64,000 bases of DNA from CAJXQU01 sp965223825. GTDB taxonomy: Bacteria > Pseudomonadota > Gammaproteobacteria > CAJXQU01. Positions 16,626 through 25,066 of the stretch are shown here, one piece after another. The notes below the pieces were generated by a model, which was not told the DNA's origin, did not search any database, and saw only the letters and a list, made by a program, of their open reading frames with translations. The stretch lies in the NCBI GenBank assembly GCA_965223825.1, contig OZ245018.1:1612001-1676000 (forward strand). The letters run 5' to 3'. The translations under genes were made by a program, and so were the position numbers. Numbering within the stretch: the stretch's first letter is position 1; each line of letters starts with the position of its first letter.

Positions 16626-17366
16626 TTAGACTGATTTATCTAGGTTCGGTAAAACATGCACCTCAGTGAGATACACCCCTTCCTGTACGAGCTCATCAGC
16701 GGCTCTATCCAACATTAAATATTGCAATGCAAGGATCAGACTACCGACCAGGCCCGTCAGTGTTGTGTAAAGTGCGGTACCCATACCCGCGCTCATTTGT
16801 TGCATGACTTTCTGCATTGCATTGAGATCAAGTTGCTCGGTACCGGAGACGGAACTCAGCATAAAGATAAACCCAATGATCGTCCCGAGCAGTCCAAGCT
16901 TGATCATCGCATCAACAAAAAACCAGCCATAATCATGAGAAGATTTTATCCGGTCATTATAAATTTCAGCGAGTAAACTGGTGCGGTTATCTTCTGACTT
17001 TTCCCCGCGACTGGCTTTTATTGTATCGAGTAGGAAATCATTCATTAATCCTCTCGGTAAGGTGGTGCGCCCCCCTAAGGTAATCCGCTGGCCGTGAATA
17101 CTCAGCGAATTATTCTGTGTTCCATTTATGATCAAGTGTGCTGTTCGATTCGCTGACGATTGCTCATTCGATAGCTGCCAAGCACGGATTCCGCAATGCA
17201 GCATACTTAGTAAATAGATTAAACAAATTGCGATGGAGATTTTGCTGCGATCACTGGCGACTAATTGCTGGATAAGATGCATGTCCCATGCGATGAAAAT
17301 GAGGAACAGAACCAAGCCCGCTAGAATAAGCCAGTTGAGAAAGAGGTGGTGATCGTGTTTCTTCAT
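16626..17366 (-). CDS. MotA/TolQ/ExbB-family proton-channel-like protein
   Basis: The 246 residues have two N-terminal membrane helices (about 10-27 and 42-60) and a cytoplasmic stretch of about 85 residues. Two channel-type helices follow: FVDAMIKLGLLGTIIGFIF (about 150-172) and MGTALYTTLTGLVGSLILAL (about 195-217). The spacing and the LGLLGT and TTLTGLVGS motifs match the ExbB/TolQ/MotA signature. It is not in a ton, tol or flagellar locus: its partners are the DUF2135-like ExbD homologue, a small membrane protein and the VWA-FHA protein. It is probably the first gene of that operon, with a TATAAT box 43 bp upstream. Confidence 0.85.
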   Translation of the reverse strand: MKKHDHHLFLNWLILAGLVLFLIFIAWDMHLIQQLVASDRSKISIAICLIYLLSMLHCGIRAWQLSNEQSSANRTAHLIINGTQNNSLSIHGQRITLGGRTTLPRGLMNDFLLDTIKASRGEKSEDNRTSLLAEIYNDRIKSSHDYGWFFVDAMIKLGLLGTIIGFIFMLSSVSGTEQLDLNAMQKVMQQMSAGMGTALYTTLTGLVGSLILALQYLMLDRAADELVQEGVYLTEVHVLPNLDKSV

Positions 17367-17408
17367 TATTATGCTTCTCGTCGTTGAACACTTTCAGGAT
17401 CGACAAGC

Positions 17409-17414
17409 ATTATA
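17409..17414 (-). promoter_or_regulatory. TATAAT -10 box for the ExbB-like operon
   Basis: On the minus strand a perfect TATAAT lies about 43 bp before the ATG of the ExbB-like gene, inside the 117-bp gap after the DUF302 gene. No good -35 is seen at 17 bp, so either an activator is needed or the box is chance. Confidence 0.4.
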
Positions 17415-17483
17415 CATACTGTAGTAAAAGGCGACACATGAAATTTTCCCCACAAAAACCCGTTGAGCACCTGAGCTGAAGTT

Positions 17484-17963
17484 TTATTTCATGATCGGAT
17501 CGGCATTATCTTCTAATGCGAAGGAGACAATTTCATGGAGAAGCAAATTCATTTTTTTTGCGAATTCATTCACGCGCGGATCAGCATGATCTATTGGGAG
17601 TTTGATCAAGCTGACGACCACCTGGTCATTTTCTTCATGGACCGTTAAGCGGCAGGGCATTTGCGCGACGTAACCAGGGTCAATATCCAGGACTTCTTTT
17701 GCAATATCAAGTGAGCAGAAATGAATCACTTCTATATCAGGGTAATCTTGATAACCGCGATCTCGTAAGCCTTTTCCAACGGTATTTCGGCCAGTAATAC
17801 GAAAGTTTTGTTCTGTGATCGCAAACTCTAACTCTTGAACGACATCCTCGAAAGATTTATTTGTTGGAAAACGTTCGATCAAGGAGTGGTCAGTTCTTGC
17901 ATCACACGCGAAAAGGCAGAATGAAATTAGACTAATGAAAACGATGTTTAATCTTTTTTTCAT
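17484..17963 (-). CDS. DUF302 family lipoprotein
   Basis: The 159 residues start with a lipoprotein signal ending LFAC, with lipidated C20. A DUF302-type domain follows: NKSFEDVVQELEFAITEQNF, then a segment with HFCSLDIAKEVL and MPCRLTVHEE, and a C-terminal helix. DUF302 proteins are small alpha-beta domains of unknown function, usually periplasmic. Two further cysteines are present (in HFCS and MPCRL), which is common in this family. It starts 24 bp after the L,D-transpeptidase gene and probably shares its transcript. Confidence 0.85.
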   Translation of the reverse strand: MKKRLNIVFISLISFCLFACDARTDHSLIERFPTNKSFEDVVQELEFAITEQNFRITGRNTVGKGLRDRGYQDYPDIEVIHFCSLDIAKEVLDIDPGYVAQMPCRLTVHEENDQVVVSLIKLPIDHADPRVNEFAKKMNLLLHEIVSFALEDNADPIMK

Positions 17964-17987
17964 AAATATTCTGCTTTCATTGTCGCG

Positions 17988-18560
17988 TCAGTCAAAGATA
18001 AAAACTTGCGTGCCAAGTTTGACAAAACTACGCAGTTCGTCAATTTCAGCATTCGTCATGGCGATGCAACCTTGCGTCCAGTTTTCATCTTGATGCAGAA
18101 GCAATTTGTCTTCGTCTTCCAATGCAATCCCGTGGATACCGATCGCACCACCTAAACTGGTTTTTTGATCAGGCAACCTACCGCGTTTTATTTGGTCTAC
18201 CAAATGATCGTACTCGACTGGGTCGAGCTGTTGACGCTGCATACCTTGATAAACATCAAGTGCATTGGGGTAATTGAGTTGCATAAAAAGATGAAAACGA
18301 CTGTCTTCTTTAAAATGAGAAATGCGGTAGATACCGATCGGCGTGATGTTATCGCCGCGTTTGATCTTATTACCGCTACCACCGCTGCCGGATGCGATCA
18401 TAAAACGACGCATGACTTTATGATTTTGCTTCACCACAAGTTGACGTTCGGATTTATGGATTTCAAGGATGATTTCATCAGCCGCGTGAGCTGCCTGAGG
18501 CATGATCAAAATAGCCATTAGGATGAAAACTGATTGAATGATTTGTTTTAAATTAAGCAT
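17988..18560 (-). CDS. L,D-transpeptidase (YkuD domain), exported
   Basis: Periplasmic enzyme family that makes 3-3 peptidoglycan cross-links, attaches proteins to peptidoglycan or reverses that attachment. The 190 residues have a signal peptide ending near QAAHA (residue 27) and a YkuD domain with H143 (GIHGIA) and nucleophile C165 in WTQGCIAMTNAEIDEL. That sequence is closest to the YafK-like branch. No peptidoglycan-binding domain is attached. The next gene downstream is the DUF302 lipoprotein. Which L,D-transpeptidase reaction it performs cannot be told from sequence alone. Confidence 0.92.
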   Translation of the reverse strand: MLNLKQIIQSVFILMAILIMPQAAHAADEIILEIHKSERQLVVKQNHKVMRRFMIASGSGGSGNKIKRGDNITPIGIYRISHFKEDSRFHLFMQLNYPNALDVYQGMQRQQLDPVEYDHLVDQIKRGRLPDQKTSLGGAIGIHGIALEDEDKLLLHQDENWTQGCIAMTNAEIDELRSFVKLGTQVFIFD

Positions 18561-18670
18561 GAGTAGTAAGGAAAAATTACCAAGCGTTTTTATTTTATAC
18601 TGGTAAACTGTGCGACTGGACGCAAATAGTAATCGCTTGTTGGCCTAGGTGCCACAAGATCAAAAGGCTT

Positions 18671-19210
18671 ATGGAAAATAAAATACAAAAATACACACTC
18701 CCTGCGATGGTTCTGCATTGGCTTGTTGCCGCACTGATTATCAGCTTGTTTATCATTGGCTGGTACATGGTCGAACTGCCTGAAAATGTGGTTCCTTCTG
18801 TTCGTAAACCTTGGTTTGAGTTGCATAAATCACTCGGCATTACCGTTTTTGCCTTGTTGATTTTACGTGTGATCTGGCGTTTTACGCACACACCGCCGCC
18901 GTTACCACCCAGTGTGCCGAGCTGGCAAGTACGCCTGGTTGAAGTGACGCATAAGATTTTTTATATCTCGATGTTTTTACAACCCATTTCAGGTTATCTA
19001 TCTTCTTCGTTTAGTGGTTATAAAACCAAATGGTTTGGTTTCCCATTACCGCACTGGGGGTGGAAAGATGAAGCCAATAATGAATTCTTCAGCGGTGTGC
19101 ATGATGTTAGTGCAATGATTTTGCTGGCGCTGATCATTCTTCACCTCGCTGGCGTTGTCTCGCATTTGCTCAAGCGTGATCCAAGCATATTGAAACGGAT
19201 GCTGCCTTAA
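18671..19210 (+). CDS. Cytochrome b561 family protein (CybB-like)
   Basis: Four-helix di-heme inner-membrane cytochrome b of the CybB type, likely a quinone-linked electron carrier and superoxide:quinone oxidoreductase-like. The 179 residues contain the conserved histidines H16 (MVLHWLVA), H52 (ELHKSLG), H144 and H158 (IILHLAG), plus the typical KPWFELHKSLG and LQPISGYL segments. It is divergent from the L,D-transpeptidase and convergent with the sorbosone-dehydrogenase-like gene. A hairpin terminator follows 30 bp downstream. An AAGG site precedes the start. Confidence 0.92.
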   Translation: MENKIQKYTLPAMVLHWLVAALIISLFIIGWYMVELPENVVPSVRKPWFELHKSLGITVFALLILRVIWRFTHTPPPLPPSVPSWQVRLVEVTHKIFYISMFLQPISGYLSSSFSGYKTKWFGFPLPHWGWKDEANNEFFSGVHDVSAMILLALIILHLAGVVSHLLKRDPSILKRMLP

Positions 19211-19239
19211 ACAAACGGCTACAAACCCGCTTAAACGAT

Positions 19240-19272
19240 GGATGGCAGTGGATATTTCTACTGCCATCCTTT
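19240..19272. terminator. Hairpin terminator between convergent genes
   Basis: Perfect 10-bp arms GGATGGCAGT (19240-19249) and ACTGCCATCC (19260-19269) around a 10-base loop, followed by TTTC on the plus strand. Placed between two convergent genes, it probably ends both transcripts. Confidence 0.75.
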
Positions 19273-19298
19273 CATGCTCAATAACCTATGCTACCTTT

Positions 19299-20639
19299 TT
19301 ATTCAGTTGCTTCTGGCTGATACATCACTCGCCAGATCTTGCCTTGTACTGAATCTGAGATGTAAAGCGATCCATCTGGTCCAACTGCTAAGCCGACTGG
19401 GCGATGATCAGCATCTTCTGGCGCACTGATCGGCGCGTGTCCACTAAACCCATCCGCGAAGACCAAATAATTACCCGTCGGTAAGCCTTCTTTGAACGGC
19501 ACAAATACCACTTGATAACCAACCTGCTCAAAAGGACCGCGATTATACGAGCCATGAAAAGCGATAAAGGCACCATCTTTGTATTGTTCATGGAATTGAT
19601 CAGCGTGATAAAACACCATGTCGTTAGGTCCATAATGTGCAGGGAAGGCGAGTGCGGGTGCGCTGTAGCCTGCGCATCGACCAACGTGGTTTCCATCCCC
19701 CCCGTATTCTGGTGACAACATGATGCTGTCTTTGATCGGATCAAAATAGCAATATGGCCAACCAAATACGGAATTTTCTTTGATGACTAAGAGTTCTTCT
19801 GCCGGGAGTTCAGCACCTTGTTGCTCTTCATAAAGACTTGGCCATAGCTCAAACAAACCATCACGCCCATGTTGAACTGCGTAAAGCGTTTGATCGGTAA
19901 AATTCCAAGCTAAAGCGTAGGCATTACGCACGCCTGTTGCGTACTTTACGCCGTCATTTGGAAAAGACTGATCAACGAGTTTTTCGTTGAAACGCCAGAT
20001 CGCCGCTTGTGTTTCAAGCTCTGGACAAGGATCAATCCCCGGCGATTCGGGAATCAATTCATCTTTCTGACACGCGTTGGATGCGGATCCGACATTAATG
20101 TACATCTGCCCCATACCATCTAAGGCAAAGGCTTTACCAGCATGTCGATCTTGCTCGGGAAAATTATCAACGATCACTTCCGGCGGGTCTGTCGGCGTCA
20201 AGCTATCGGGAGACAAGGTGTAGCGTAAAATTTGAGTATCTGATCCAAAGTAGACATAGCCTTCGTTCACGGCGATGCCTAAACCCGGTTGATCACCAAA
20301 TTCCTGAATTACATCGGCTTTGCCGTCATCATCGTTATCACGAATTGCGACTAAGCCACCAAGGCCAAGTCGACGGTTTAAACGCGATCCGAAAATGTCC
20401 CCATTTCGCGCAACACTAATATGACGAAGCAGACTAATGTGATCAGCAACGACTAAAGCACAGAAGCCATCAGGTAAGATCAAACCGCCATTGTCCTCAT
20501 CACATTGCACACCGCTTGCGACGGGTTCATCTGGCGTCGGTGAGCAAGCACTGAGTAAGAGTAATACTACTATCGTCAGCGATACGAGCAGCCAAGACGG
20601 ATTAAGTTGGGATAGGTTTTTCCTAAGGACATTTTTCAT
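19299..20639 (-). CDS. Sorbosone-dehydrogenase/GSDH-like beta-propeller lipoprotein
   Basis: The 446 residues start with a lipoprotein signal whose lipobox LLSAC places the lipidated Cys at 32. A six-bladed propeller of the glucose/sorbosone dehydrogenase type follows, with recognisable DGFCALVVAD, RDNDDDGKADVI, HAGKAFALDGMGQMYI, RNAYALAW and the C-terminal DHRPVGLAVGPDGSLYISD. Relatives are PQQ-dependent sugar or aldehyde oxidoreductases in the periplasm. Substrate and PQQ use are not decided by the sequence. It is convergent with the cytochrome b561 gene, a possible electron acceptor partner, though they are not an operon. Confidence 0.85.
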   Translation of the reverse strand: MKNVLRKNLSQLNPSWLLVSLTIVVLLLLSACSPTPDEPVASGVQCDEDNGGLILPDGFCALVVADHISLLRHISVARNGDIFGSRLNRRLGLGGLVAIRDNDDDGKADVIQEFGDQPGLGIAVNEGYVYFGSDTQILRYTLSPDSLTPTDPPEVIVDNFPEQDRHAGKAFALDGMGQMYINVGSASNACQKDELIPESPGIDPCPELETQAAIWRFNEKLVDQSFPNDGVKYATGVRNAYALAWNFTDQTLYAVQHGRDGLFELWPSLYEEQQGAELPAEELLVIKENSVFGWPYCYFDPIKDSIMLSPEYGGDGNHVGRCAGYSAPALAFPAHYGPNDMVFYHADQFHEQYKDGAFIAFHGSYNRGPFEQVGYQVVFVPFKEGLPTGNYLVFADGFSGHAPISAPEDADHRPVGLAVGPDGSLYISDSVQGKIWRVMYQPEATE

Positions 20640-20772
20640 GGGGCATATAGTATCATTCAGATGCTGATCGTCCGTTAATTATTCACCAAACAGGCGGCCT
20701 TGGACAACACATTGAGAATATAACCAGAATAACAAAGCTGATGAAGTCTCAAGCGTAAACGAACAAACAACT

Positions 20773-22281
20773 ATGAGCCGACCATTACGACATCTTTTAA
20801 TCCGCTATGAACTCGCTTTTTTGGTTCTGCTGCTTGTGACTGGCGCATTAGCGGGATTATGGGCGTATTACTGGCAAACCACATCTGCTGAACTGGTGCG
20901 ATTAGGTCATCTGCGTGATGCGGGCCATCAAATTCGCACAGATATGTTTCGCCAGATAAAAGAAGTTACCTGGGCACGATTGAAAGATGACCCTGAAGCA
21001 TTACAACTCTTCGTGGAGTTCTCACGGAAAATTGATAAAAACTTCAGCGAATTGGATAACTTTTCTACCCTTGCGGAAGAAAAACAAGCCGTGACAGCAG
21101 TGATTGATGCCTACCGCGTGATTGGTAAAGACATGAACAAAATTTTTACCGATCCCTATATGATGAATCGAATGATCCGTCTTCGTGTTCTCGACCCGGC
21201 CTACGAGCGCAATATGGTGAGCGTGTTTGAGCAGGCATATGATCGTTTTCAATCTGTTTTGGATAAACAGCAGAACGCGATCAATAGCAAAATGACGTAT
21301 TGGACGAACCTCGCACCACTGCTTATACCTATCCCATTAATTCTTGCGGGAATTTTATTTTTGTTCTCACGAGCCAGTATTCAACGTCAAGTTGTTCAGC
21401 CTGTTGAAATCGTTAGACAAGGCGCAGCGGTAATCAGCAAAGGTGAGTTCAATCATCATGTGCCTGAAATGGGTGTGAAAGAAATGGTTGATCTTGCTGG
21501 TACCATAAATGAGATGGCGGCAGAATTAGCGCGCAGCCGCGACGCATTGATCGAATCCGAAAAACAAGCCGCACTGGGCCAATTGGTACCGGTGGTGGCG
21601 CACAATATTCGCAATCCACTCGCCAGTATCCGTGCGAGTGCACAATTACTCGAGCACGTTGACGATCTGGACGATAAACGTGAGATCAAAGACGCGATTC
21701 TTGAAACGGTTGATCGACTCACACGTTGGGTTAGCGCACTTGTATCGTATTTACATCCTTTAAAACCACATCCCAAGATCACGACATTGACGGAAATGTT
21801 ACAAGCCATTGTTAATTTGTTGGAAACACGACTTGAGCAAAAAAATGTTCAGATCGTCCACAAGCAATGGGATGAAAAACTGGTCACAGCGGTTGATCCT
21901 GACCTGATGGAGCAAGCGTTATACGGTTTGTTATCAAATGCTGTTGATGCCTCACCAGACGATGCGGAAGTTGATTTGTCCGTATTCCGCAACGGCGCGG
22001 ATATCGATATTACGATCAGTGATGATGGGGCTGGGATGCCATTTGATCCAAAACCAGCAGAACTCGCGCCAGGACACACGACGAAGCGTTTTGGTACGGG
22101 GTTAGGAATCCCTGTTGCGTTCAAAGTGTGCAACACACATGGTTGGAAGTTGTCATATGAAAAACGCGATCCAAACGGCACCCGTGTTCGGATCAAAATC
22201 CCACGAGGCGCAACACAATCACAAGAGAGTGGATTATTTTGCGAAGTTGATACCGCCCATACCGGAAACGAATTGAAATGA
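20773..22281 (+). CDS. Membrane sensor histidine kinase (NtrB-like core)
   Basis: The 502 residues comprise TM1 (about 13-33), a helical periplasmic sensor of about 145 residues, TM2 (about 180-199), a HAMP-like linker (about 200-255), HisKA and HATPase domains. The phospho-acceptor is H277 in VAHNIRNPLASIR; the usual acidic residue after the His is replaced by Asn. An N-box (LLSNAVDASP) and G boxes (DDGAGMP, GTGLGIP) are intact. Its stop overlaps the response-regulator start by 4 bp (ATGA), so the two are a translationally coupled pair. The signal is unknown. Confidence 0.93.
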   Translation: MSRPLRHLLIRYELAFLVLLLVTGALAGLWAYYWQTTSAELVRLGHLRDAGHQIRTDMFRQIKEVTWARLKDDPEALQLFVEFSRKIDKNFSELDNFSTLAEEKQAVTAVIDAYRVIGKDMNKIFTDPYMMNRMIRLRVLDPAYERNMVSVFEQAYDRFQSVLDKQQNAINSKMTYWTNLAPLLIPIPLILAGILFLFSRASIQRQVVQPVEIVRQGAAVISKGEFNHHVPEMGVKEMVDLAGTINEMAAELARSRDALIESEKQAALGQLVPVVAHNIRNPLASIRASAQLLEHVDDLDDKREIKDAILETVDRLTRWVSALVSYLHPLKPHPKITTLTEMLQAIVNLLETRLEQKNVQIVHKQWDEKLVTAVDPDLMEQALYGLLSNAVDASPDDAEVDLSVFRNGADIDITISDDGAGMPFDPKPAELAPGHTTKRFGTGLGIPVAFKVCNTHGWKLSYEKRDPNGTRVRIKIPRGATQSQESGLFCEVDTAHTGNELK

Positions 22282-23684
22282 GCGAGACTAAAGAACAAGA
22301 ACACCCCAAAACACGGATCTTGATCGTCGAGGACGAAGCCTTGTTTGCTAAGGCGGTTAAAAAGCGTCTTGAGGTGGCTGGTTATCATCCAGAGGTGGCG
22401 GGATCACTCTCGATCGCTCATGGTTCTATTGATAAATTCAACCCTGATCTGGTCGTGCTGGATATGCGATTGCCAGATGGATCAGGCTTGGATTTTCTCG
22501 CTGAAATTCGACAAGAGAAAAATATCGAAGTCCCCGTGCTCGTTCTCTCAGCTTACGGCGATCTTGAAGATGCGGTCGCTGCGATGAAGTTGCAAGCATC
22601 GGATTACCTGAAAAAACCGATCGATCTTGATGAGCTACTACTCAATATCGAGAAAGTGTTGAATCGTGAGCAAATCTCTCGGCAGCTTGAATATTCACGT
22701 AAACGAGAAAGTGTCGCCTCAGAAAAAGTCCAATTGCTCGGCGAGTGTGATCAGATCAAACAAATGCGCGCACAAGCGCAGCATATTGGTCAGTTGTGTA
22801 AAGACCCGGAGATTATTCCACCGAATATTTTAGTTTTGGGAGAAACAGGCACCGGTAAAGATATGGCAGCGCGATATTTACACAGTATTAGTGCACGTAA
22901 AAACAAACCATTCGTGCATGTTGATTGTGCCGCGTTACCGAAAGATTTAATTGAAGCAGAATTATTCGGCCATGAAAAAGGGGCTTTTACCAATGCGTTA
23001 GAAGCGCGAACCGGGTTAATAGAAGCGGCTGAAGATGGCGTTGTTTTTCTCGATGAAATCGGTGAATTACCGCTAGAGTTACAAGCAAAATTACTTGCTG
23101 TACTCGAACGGCGTACCCTACGCCGAGTGGGTAGCAGTCAAGAACGTCCGGTTCCTGCTTGGGTGATCTCGGCGACAAATCGTGACCCGGAAGCGATGGT
23201 TGAAGCAGGGGAGATGCGATCGGATTTATATTTTCGGCTAAATGTGTTGAGCATGGTCATGCCACCACTGCGTGATCGTGGGCAGGATATTCTCATTCTC
23301 GCAGAGCATTTTAGTCAACAAACCGCAGCGCGTTATGGTTTAAACGCTATTGCGATCACTGATAAGGCAAAGCAAGCACTGTTGGATTATCCGTGGCCGG
23401 GTAATGTACGAGAGATGAAGCATTTAATTGAGCGTGCGATCTTATTGTGTGTTGATGGGGAATTAACCGTTCAGGCATTGATGATAAATTCGTCCTCATC
23501 ACCAAGCACCGCAGCGGGGGAAAGTGGTTTAAAAGGGCTTGATAGTATGACGCTCGATCAGGCTGAACAGTACATGCTTGAAAGTGCGCTTGAACGGACG
23601 AGTAATAATGTCTCTGAAGCGGCTCGACAACTTGGAATCACGCGTATGGCGATGCGTTACCGAATGCAAAAATACAATCTGTGA
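22278..23684 (+). CDS. NtrC-family sigma-54-type response regulator
   Basis: The 468 residues have a receiver domain (about 12-130) with phospho-acceptor D62 in LDMRLPDG and the conserved KP at 113-114. An AAA+ domain follows with Walker A GETGTGKD (188-195), Walker B VVFLDE (255-260) and the sigma-54 contact loop. A Fis-type helix-turn-helix closes the protein (about 430-468, NVSEAARQLGITRMAM). The sigma-54 loop reads GAFTNA (235-240) instead of GAFTGA. It probably regulates transcription with the kinase just upstream; targets are unknown. Confidence 0.93.
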   Translation: MSETKEQEHPKTRILIVEDEALFAKAVKKRLEVAGYHPEVAGSLSIAHGSIDKFNPDLVVLDMRLPDGSGLDFLAEIRQEKNIEVPVLVLSAYGDLEDAVAAMKLQASDYLKKPIDLDELLLNIEKVLNREQISRQLEYSRKRESVASEKVQLLGECDQIKQMRAQAQHIGQLCKDPEIIPPNILVLGETGTGKDMAARYLHSISARKNKPFVHVDCAALPKDLIEAELFGHEKGAFTNALEARTGLIEAAEDGVVFLDEIGELPLELQAKLLAVLERRTLRRVGSSQERPVPAWVISATNRDPEAMVEAGEMRSDLYFRLNVLSMVMPPLRDRGQDILILAEHFSQQTAARYGLNAIAITDKAKQALLDYPWPGNVREMKHLIERAILLCVDGELTVQALMINSSSSPSTAAGESGLKGLDSMTLDQAEQYMLESALERTSNNVSEAARQLGITRMAMRYRMQKYNL

Positions 23685-23977
23685 CTTGTTTAAGGGCAAG
23701 CGTACTTGCAGAAATTACCTTTGGTTAACTTTTCGCTAAATTCGCAAAAACACCAGACATAAAAAAAGACGGCCATTGGCCGTCTCAGTTTTAATACCCC
23801 GAACATTCCATGTTACAGGTGTGAAGTTTAGAACTTCTTGTTTTTATTATGAGGCCACTTCCTGCGGCCTCTGACACCGTATCCGTACAGTGTGGTTCGA
23901 TACTATATGGCAAACTTGCGTGCGTCAACACATTGACGCTATCTGCAACAATTCGACACTGTTGACGGAATAAAGAG
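23685..23977. other. Non-coding gap with four hairpins
   Basis: The gap lies between the convergent response regulator and comEA-like gene. It holds a bidirectional terminator (23761-23795) and further inverted repeats: GAAGTT/AACTTC at 23823-23837 followed by TTGTTTTTATT, GAGGCC/GGCCTC at 23851-23871, and GCGTCAA/TTGACGC at 23922-23939. This is more structure than two genes need to terminate, so a small RNA is possible. No open frame of interest was seen. Confidence 0.6.
23761..23795. terminator. Bidirectional rho-independent terminator
   Basis: GACGGC and GCCGTC arms (23768-23784, loop CATTG) are preceded by seven A and followed by CAGTTTTAAT, so it can act on both strands between the convergent genes. 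Confidence 0.8.
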
Positions 23978-24244
23978 TTATTTTTCAGCCTGACTTATTT
24001 TGATAAGGCTTCGGTTTGCAGAGACGGTTTTCTCACCAATACCTTTTACCAAAACCAGATCGTCCGCGCTTTTAAAAGCACCATTTGCTTTACGGTAATC
24101 GACAATGGCTTTCGCTTTTGCATCACCGATGCCTTTCAAGTTCGACGCTATGGTGGTGGCATCAGCTGTATTTATATTGACTTGCTCAGCCGCAAAACTG
24201 AGTGTTGATAAACAAAGTAGAAAAAGGGCTAGGAAATGCCGCAT
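23978..24244 (-). CDS. ComEA-like helix-hairpin-helix DNA-binding protein
   Basis: The 88 residues have a signal peptide ending near SFAA (about residue 19) and one ComEA-type double helix-hairpin-helix domain: VNINTADATTIASNLKGIG, the loop AKAKAIVDYRKANG, and VKGIGEKTV. Such proteins bind double-stranded DNA in the periplasm, and in several gammaproteobacteria they act in natural transformation. This short form is common and is not proof of competence. It stands alone, convergent with the response regulator. Confidence 0.9.
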   Translation of the reverse strand: MRHFLALFLLCLSTLSFAAEQVNINTADATTIASNLKGIGDAKAKAIVDYRKANGAFKSADDLVLVKGIGEKTVSANRSLIKISQAEK

Positions 24245-24567
24245 GATAAAACCTCCGTGTTGAGTTGATTAAATTAAATACCAACGTCCCCATTACTGAA
24301 CTCCCTTCAGATTGGTTAGGTCAGACTACCTAGTTTTATTCGAATATCTACACAATTAGAGTGTTTTGCATCAAATTATTGCAATGCAGGAAATTAACCC
24401 GGGCGGTTGGGCATTTTTAACAAAAACAGCACCAACTGGCATAAGCATTGCTGTCTGTCATTCTTTAATGACGACAGATGTTCACAAAAACCAGGTGTAA
24501 TTTTTATGAGATGCTCTCTCTCTTCGCGTAAAATTACCGCTCTACGGGACTAATCGAGTTAGAAAAC
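24245..24567. other. Intergenic region, 323 bp, no gene seen
   Basis: Divergent gap between the comEA-like gene and the VanZ-like gene, so it should hold two promoters. One imperfect hairpin is visible at 24454-24478 (CTGTCATT, CTTT loop, AATGACGACAG). No convincing -35/-10 pair was identified and no open frame is credible. Confidence 0.5.
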
Positions 24568-25002
24568 GTGACGGTTATTACGAACAATGATTTTTTTAAA
24601 GATTATGTTAAGCAAATGAAAAAATACTTTACCCAAATCCATTTTCGTCCTGAAGTTTACTTCCGCCTGAGTATTTTATGGGTTGCGTTAATTAGCCTGT
24701 TGTCTAGTGTTCCAAACTTGCACGTAAAAAAAGTCGTCCCTCAAAGTGATAAATATGTGCACGTCGTCATCTTTAGTGTCTTAGCGTATCTATTATTCGG
24801 TGCTCTCCGGAATAAATTGTCCAGGTTACAACCAGTCATTCAAATTGCGTTTATCGTGGTGATTTGCGCTGCTGCGGGTTTTCTTGATGAGGCACATCAA
24901 TTACTCGTGGCGGGACGAACTTTTAGCTTATGGGATTGGGCTGCTGATATCTTAGGCTGTACTTTAGGTGCTATGGCGTATTATTTATTTCATAAAAATT
25001 AA
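24568..25002 (+). CDS. VanZ-like family membrane protein
   Basis: The 144 residues have about four membrane helices and the VanZ-like signature: SDKYVHVVIFSVLAYL, then AAGFLDEAHQLLVAGRTFSLWDWAADILG. Function is undefined; these proteins often lie in or beside exopolysaccharide and exosortase loci, as here. The start given is a GTG; an in-frame ATG at 24616 would remove 16 polar residues and is a real alternative. ugd starts 64 bp downstream. Confidence 0.82.
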   Translation: MTVITNNDFFKDYVKQMKKYFTQIHFRPEVYFRLSILWVALISLLSSVPNLHVKKVVPQSDKYVHVVIFSVLAYLLFGALRNKLSRLQPVIQIAFIVVICAAAGFLDEAHQLLVAGRTFSLWDWAADILGCTLGAMAYYLFHKN

Positions 25003-25066
25003 ATAATCGCTGATAATTTTCAGGTTACAATCCTGAGACGAAATTATTACAGAGAGAAAGACAGTA

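Noticed and set aside
13786..17366. ExbB-like cluster as a Zorya-type phage defence locus
   Set aside because: Zorya has a MotA-like ZorA and a ZorB with an OmpA-like domain plus helicase or nuclease genes. Here there is no OmpA-like domain, helicase or nuclease.
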